The translations under genes and the position numbers were made by a program. From Streptacidiphilus albus JL83 (GTDB lineage Bacteria > Actinomycetota > Actinomycetes > Streptomycetales > Streptomycetaceae), in the NCBI RefSeq assembly GCF_000744705.1, contig NZ_JQML01000001.1, forward strand, positions 4,040,017 through 4,104,016: a DNA stretch of 64,000 nucleotides, written 5' to 3'. Positions 19,801 to 25,800 of this stretch are shown here, in pieces; within the stretch, counting starts at the first letter, position 1, and every line of letters begins with the position of its first letter. The notes under the pieces were generated by a model. That model saw only the letters and a list, made by a program, of their open reading frames with translations, was not told the origin of the DNA and made no database searches.

Positions 19801-22800
19801 GGGGTCGGAGCTGGGTTCGGACCCGGCAGACCACCGGTCGACGCGTCCGAGGTGTTGTTCGTCAGATCCGGGTCCGCACTGTCCGTGACGACCTTCGCCT
19901 GGTTCTTCACGTCACTGCCGTCACCGGTGTACGCCGGGTCCAGCTGGACGGTGACGGTGTACGTCTTCGACGCCTTCGCGGCCAGAGTGGCCAGCTTGGG
20001 GCAGGTCACGTTCTGCCCGGCCGCTGTGCAGCCATCACTCGCCGAGACGAACTTCAGCATCGCGGGCAGGGCATCGGTCACCACCAGGCCGGACGCCTGC
20101 GAGGGACCGTTGTTGGTCACCATCACCGTGTAGTCGAACGTCCCACCGGGTGCGACCGGGGTCGTGCTCACAGCCTTCTTGGTGATGGCGACGTCCGCCC
20201 GTACTGGCGCGGGCGGGTTCGGGGTGGGCGCCGGGTTCGGACCGGGCAGACCACCGGTGGATGCGTCCGAGGTGTTGTTGGTCAGGTCCGGGTCGGTGCT
20301 GTCGGTGGCGACCTTCGCCTGGTTCTTCACATCACTGCCGTCGCCCGTGTACGCCGGGTCCAGCTGAACGGTGATCGTGTAGGTCTTCGACGCCTTCGCG
20401 GCCAGGGTGGCCAGCTTGGGGCAGGTCACGTTCTGCCCAGCGGCGGTGCAGCTGTCGCTCGCCGAGACGAACTTCAGCGCCGCCGGCAGCGCATCGGTGA
20501 CCACCAGGCCGGAGGCCAGCGAGGGACCGTTGTTCGTCACCGTCACCGTGTAGTCGAACGTCCCACCGGGTGCGACGGGGGTGGTGCTGGCCGCCTTCTT
20601 GGTGATCGCCACATCCGCCTTCACCGGTGCGGGCGGATTCGGGGTGGGCGCCGGGTTCGGACCCGGCAGACCACCGGTCGACGCATCCGAGGTGTTGTTG
20701 GTCAGGTCCGGGTCGGTGCTGTCGGTGGCGACCTTCGCCTGGTTCTTCACATCACTGCCGTTGCCGGCGTAGGCCGGGTCGAGCTGGACGGTGATGGTGT
20801 AGGACTTCGACGCCTTCGCCGCCAGGGTGGCCAGCTTCGGGCAGGTCACGTCCTGCCCAGCCGCGGTGCAGCCGTCGGTCGCTGACACGAACTTCAGCAT
20901 CGCGGGCAGGGCATCGGTCACCAGCACGCCGGATGCCTGCGAGGGACCGTTGTTGGTCACCGTCACCGTGTAGTCGAAAGACTCGCCCGCAGCAATCGGG
21001 GTGGTGCTCGCCGCCTTCTTGGTGATCGCGACATCCGCCTTCACCGGCGCGGGCGGGTTCGGGGTGGGAGCCGGGTTCGGACCCGGCAGACCACCGGTCG
21101 ACGCATCCGACGTGTTGTTGGTCAGGTCGGGGTCAGTGGTGTCGGTGGCGACCTTGGCCTGGTTCTTCACGTCGCTGCCGTCACCGGCATAGGCCGGGTC
21201 CAGCTGCACCTTGATCGTGTAGACCTTCGAAGCCTTCGCCGCCAGCGTGCCCAGCTTCGGGCAGGTCACGTTCTGCCCGGCCGTAGTGCAGCCGTCGCTC
21301 GCCGAGACGAACTTGAGCATGGTCGGCAACGCGTCGGTCACCAGCAGGCCGGTTGCTTGCGCGGGGCCGTTGTTCGTGACCGTCACGGTGTAGTCGAAGG
21401 ACTCCCCCGCAGCCACCGGCGTGGTGCTCGCGGCCTTCTTGGTGATGGCGACGTCGGCCTTCACCGGGGCGGGCGGGTTCGGGGTGGGCGCCGGGTTCGG
21501 GCCCGGCAGGCCGCCGGTCGTCGCGTCCGAGGTGTTGTTGGTCAGGTCGGGGTCGGTGGTGTCCGTGGCGACCTTCGCCTGGTTGCGCACGTCGCTACCG
21601 TCACCGGTGTAGGCCGGGTCGAGCTGGACGGTGATCGTGTACGACTTCGACGTCTTCGCCGTCAGGGTCGCCAGCTTGGGGCAGGTCACGTTCTGCCCGG
21701 CCGCAGTACAGCTGTCGCTCGCTGAGACGAACTTCAGCATGGTGGGCAGGGCGTCGGTGACCACCAGGCCCTTCGCGTCCGAGGGGCCGTTGTTGGTGAC
21801 GGTCACGGTGTAGTCGAAGGACTCACCGGCAGCCACCGGGGTGGTGCTCGCCGCCTTCTTGGTGATGGCGACGTCCGCCTTCACCGGCGCGGGCGGGAAC
21901 GGCGCCGGGCCGGGGCCCGGCAGGGTGCCGGTGGACCCGTCGGAGGTGTTGTTGCTCGGGTCCGGGTCGGCGGTGTCCGTGGCGACCTTCGCCTGGTTGC
22001 GCACGTCGCTACCGTCACCGGTGTAGGCCGGGTCGAGCTGGACGGTGATCGTGTAGGTCTTCGACGCCTTCGCGGCCAGGGACGCCAGCTTCGGGCAGGT
22101 GACGTTCTGTCCTGCGGCGGTGCAGCTGTCGCTCGCCGACACGAACTTCAGCGCCGCCGGCAGGGCGTCGGTGACCGCCAGGCCCTTCGCTTCCGAAGGC
22201 CCGTTGTTCGTCACCGTGACCGTGTAGTCGAAGGTCTCGCCCGGCGCGACGCTCTTGGTTCCGGCCGGCTTCTTGGTGATCGCGACGTCCGCCTTCACCG
22301 GCGCGGGCGGGTTCGGGGTGGGAGCCGGGTTCGGACCCGGCAGACCACCGGTCGACGCATCCGAGGTGTTGTTGGTCAGGTCCGGGTCCGTGCTGTCGGT
22401 GGCGACCTTCGCCTGGTTCTTCACATCACTGCCGTCACCAGCGTACGCCGGGTCCAGCTGGACCTTGATCGTGTAGACCTTGGAAGCCTGTACCGCCAGC
22501 GACGCGAGCTTCGGGCACGAGACGTTCTGTCCTGCGGCGGTGCAGCCATCGCTCGCCGACACGAACTTCAGCGCGGCGGGTAGCGCATCCGTCACCACCA
22601 CACCCTTCGCATCCGAGGGGCCGTTGTTCGTCACGGTGACCGTGTAGTCGAAGGACTCACCAGCGGCCACCGGCGTGGTCGACAACGCCTTCTTGGTGAT
22701 CGCCACATCGGCCTTCGCCGGCGCGGGCGGGTTCGGGGTGGGCGCCGGGTTCGGGCCCGGCAGGCCACCGGTCGTCGCGTCGGAGGTGTTGTTTGCCGGG

Positions 22801-25800
22801 ACCGGGTCGGTGGTGTCCGTGGCGACCTTGGCCTGGTTCTTCACATCAGTGCCGTCACCGGCGTACGCAGGGAGCAGCTGCACCTTGATCGTGTAGACCT
22901 TCACCCCCTTCGCGCCCAGTACCGCCAGCTTCGGGCACGAAACGTTCTGCCCGGCCGCGGTGCAGCCGTCGCTCGCCGAGACGAACTTCAGCATGGCGGG
23001 CAGCGCGTCCGTCACCACCAGACCCTTCGAGTCCGAGGGGCCGTTGTTGGTCACGGTGACCGTGTAGTCGAAGGACTCACCAGCGGCCACCGGCGTGGTG
23101 CTCGCCGCCTTCTTGGTGATCGCCACGTCCGCCTTCACCGGCGCGGGCGTCGGGTTGGGCCCCGGGCCGGGGAGGGTGCCGGTGGACGCGTCCGAGGTGT
23201 TGTTGGCGGGGGTCGGGTCGAAGGTGTCCGAGGACACCTTCGCCTGGTTGCGGACGTCCGTGCCGTCGCCGGTGTAGGACGGGTCCAGCTGCACCTTGAT
23301 GGTGTAGGTCTTGACCGCCTTCGACGCCAGGGTGGCCAGCTTCGGGCACGACACGTCCTGCCCGGACGCGGTGCAGCTGTCGCTCGCCGACACGAACTTC
23401 AGCGCCGCCGGCAGGGTGTCGGTCATGACGACGCCGGCTGCGTCCTGGGGGCCGTTGTTCGTCACGGTGATCGTGTAGTCGAAGGTCTCACCCGCGGCCA
23501 CCGGTGTGGTCGAGGCCGGCTTCTTGGTGACAGCCAGGTCCGCCTTCGGGATGGCGGTGATCGTCACGACCGGCTTGTTCGCGTTCGGCGTGGCCTTGGG
23601 CGGCCCCACCAGGTAGTTCCCGAAGGTGCCGGTGGCGGTGGCCGTGTAGGTACCGGGCGCGGTGGGCGTCGCGATCCGCGCCTGGAAGGTGAAGGTCTTG
23701 GTCTCCTCACCGGGGACGGTGAGCGGCTTCGTCCAGTTCAGGTCTTGGCCGCTGGCGGACGGCTCGGTCGTCAGGTCCCCGCTCATGGTGCCCGGGATGT
23801 AGCTGAAACCGGCGGGCAGCGTGAACTTCAGCGTGTCCGGCGTCACCTCGAGCGGGACGGTGGACCGGGCGTTGACGGTGTAGGTCACCACCGTACCGCT
23901 GAGCTCGGGGGTCGTGGTGGGCGTGACCGTCGACGTCAGTTCCAGGCGCGGCACCCCGGGCTCGGTGATCAGCGTGTCCATTTCGATGGTCTTGCTGCCG
24001 CCGGCCGGGACGGTGACCAGCCACGCGATGGCGATTCCGTTGTCGATGTTCTCGTTGCCTCGGACGACCTTGTTCTGCAGGGCGGTCTTGTTGTTGATCC
24101 CCGTGAATTCGCCACCGTGCTCGCCCGCGTAGTACTCGTTGCCCGGGGTCACCGGGACGAACTGCTCGACCTGGCCGGCGGCAGCAGATCCGGTGCCGAT
24201 GCACACCGGTGACCAGCCGCCGTTCGGCAGCTGGACCGCCGCGCTGAACCCGCTGTCCACTCCTGCGAGATAGCAGTCGGCCGCGTGGTAGAAGCGGAAA
24301 GTCTTGTCCGTCGTCCCGGTGTTGGTGAACTCGTAACGCTGCCGGTTCTGCTGCTGCCCCTCCACATACGTGTCGGTCAGCTTGTAGTTGATGCCGCTGC
24401 TGCCGGCCTGCCAGGTCTGCGAGATCAGAAAGGGATCCGCAGCGGTGCCGGCGCCGGTCATCGGCACCCGGTCCAGCAGGATGCTGGCTGCACCCGCCTC
24501 CGGGCTGAGCGAGCCGTACCGGAGGTTGTCGATCACCAGGGAGTTGGCACCCGCCGAGTAGAACTGCTTCGTGCCCGCGATCCAGCTGTCGAACCCACCC
24601 GTGCTGGTCCGTAGCACCTCGCGCGTGGGCGGGCCGGCGGTGTTGATGCACAGGTCGTAGTTGGTCCGGCAGGTCACGGACCTGGAGATGTTCGTGTCCG
24701 TGCTGTCACTGTGGTCGCCCGGTGTCGGATCCACGATCCCCGAGGCCGTGATCGTGGCGGTGTTCGTCACCGTCGTGCCCGCTGCGGTGGCGACGGGCTT
24801 GACCGTGATGGTGTAGGTGACCTTGCCGTTCACCCCGAGGCCCGCAGTGGTCGCGATGGCGTTGCCCGTCCCCTTGTCGAGGCCGCAGCTGGAACCCGTT
24901 CCCGTCGCCGCGCAGGCCCAGCTGACGCTGGTGAACGCCGCCGGGACCGTGTCCGCGACCTTCACCGCAGTCGCTGCGGAGGGGCCGGCGTTGGTGACCA
25001 CGACGGTGTAGATGTAGGACGAGGCGTTGGCCTCGACCGCGCTGAACCCGGTCGTGGTGATCGCCAGGTCGGCCGACCCTGTCGCCGTGGTCTTCAGTGC
25101 GATGATCGCTGTGTTGTTCGCCGCGACCGGATCGTCACTGTTCGCGACCACGGCCTTCCCGCTCGCCAGCGCGGTGTTCAGCGGCGCGGCCGGATCGACC
25201 ACCACGGAGATCGCGAACGAGGTCACCGCACCGTTCTTCATCGCGGTCGGGATCGTGCAGGTCACCGACTTCTTGTCGGACGAGACCACGCATCCTGCGG
25301 GCTGCGTCGCGGCAGCCGTCGTGTTGGCCGGCAGCGTGAACGTCACGGTCGAGGCCGCTGCGGTGTCCGACGGGCCGCCGTTGGTCACCGTGCCGGTCAC
25401 GGTGGTCGCCGTGCCCGGGGTCAGCGGGTCGGTCGTCGCGTCCACCGCGATGGACAGGTCGTTGGACGGCCTGGACGTGGTCGACAGCGCCACGGCCGCC
25501 GTGTTGTTCGCCGGCTTCAGGTCGTCCGCCGAGGCCACCGTCACCGAACCGCCCGACAGGGCCGTATTCAGCGGGGCGTTCGTGTCGACGAGCAGCGAGA
25601 TCGGGAAGTCGACCTTGGCGCCCTTGGCGAGCCCGGCGGAGACCGGGCAGGTGACCGACTTCCCGTCAGTCGCCGCCGTGCAGCCGACCGGAAGCGTCGA
25701 GGTGAGCGTGGTGCGCTGCGGAAGCGTGAAGGTGACGGTCGCGTCGGTCATCGTGTCCGACGGGCCGCTGTTGGTGACCGTCAGCGTCGCCACGGACGTG

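Noticed and set aside
12640..23520. Repeated LPGPN/LPGPG motifs as sortase signals
   Set aside because: They lack the T-G of LPxTG and are the Pro-rich linkers between DUF11 units. Only LPDTG at the C-terminus is followed by a membrane helix and basic tail.
12633..23543. Regular spaced repeats as a possible CRISPR array
   Set aside because: The period is about 420 bp, the units are coding and in frame with a surface protein, and there are no short spacers or cas genes.
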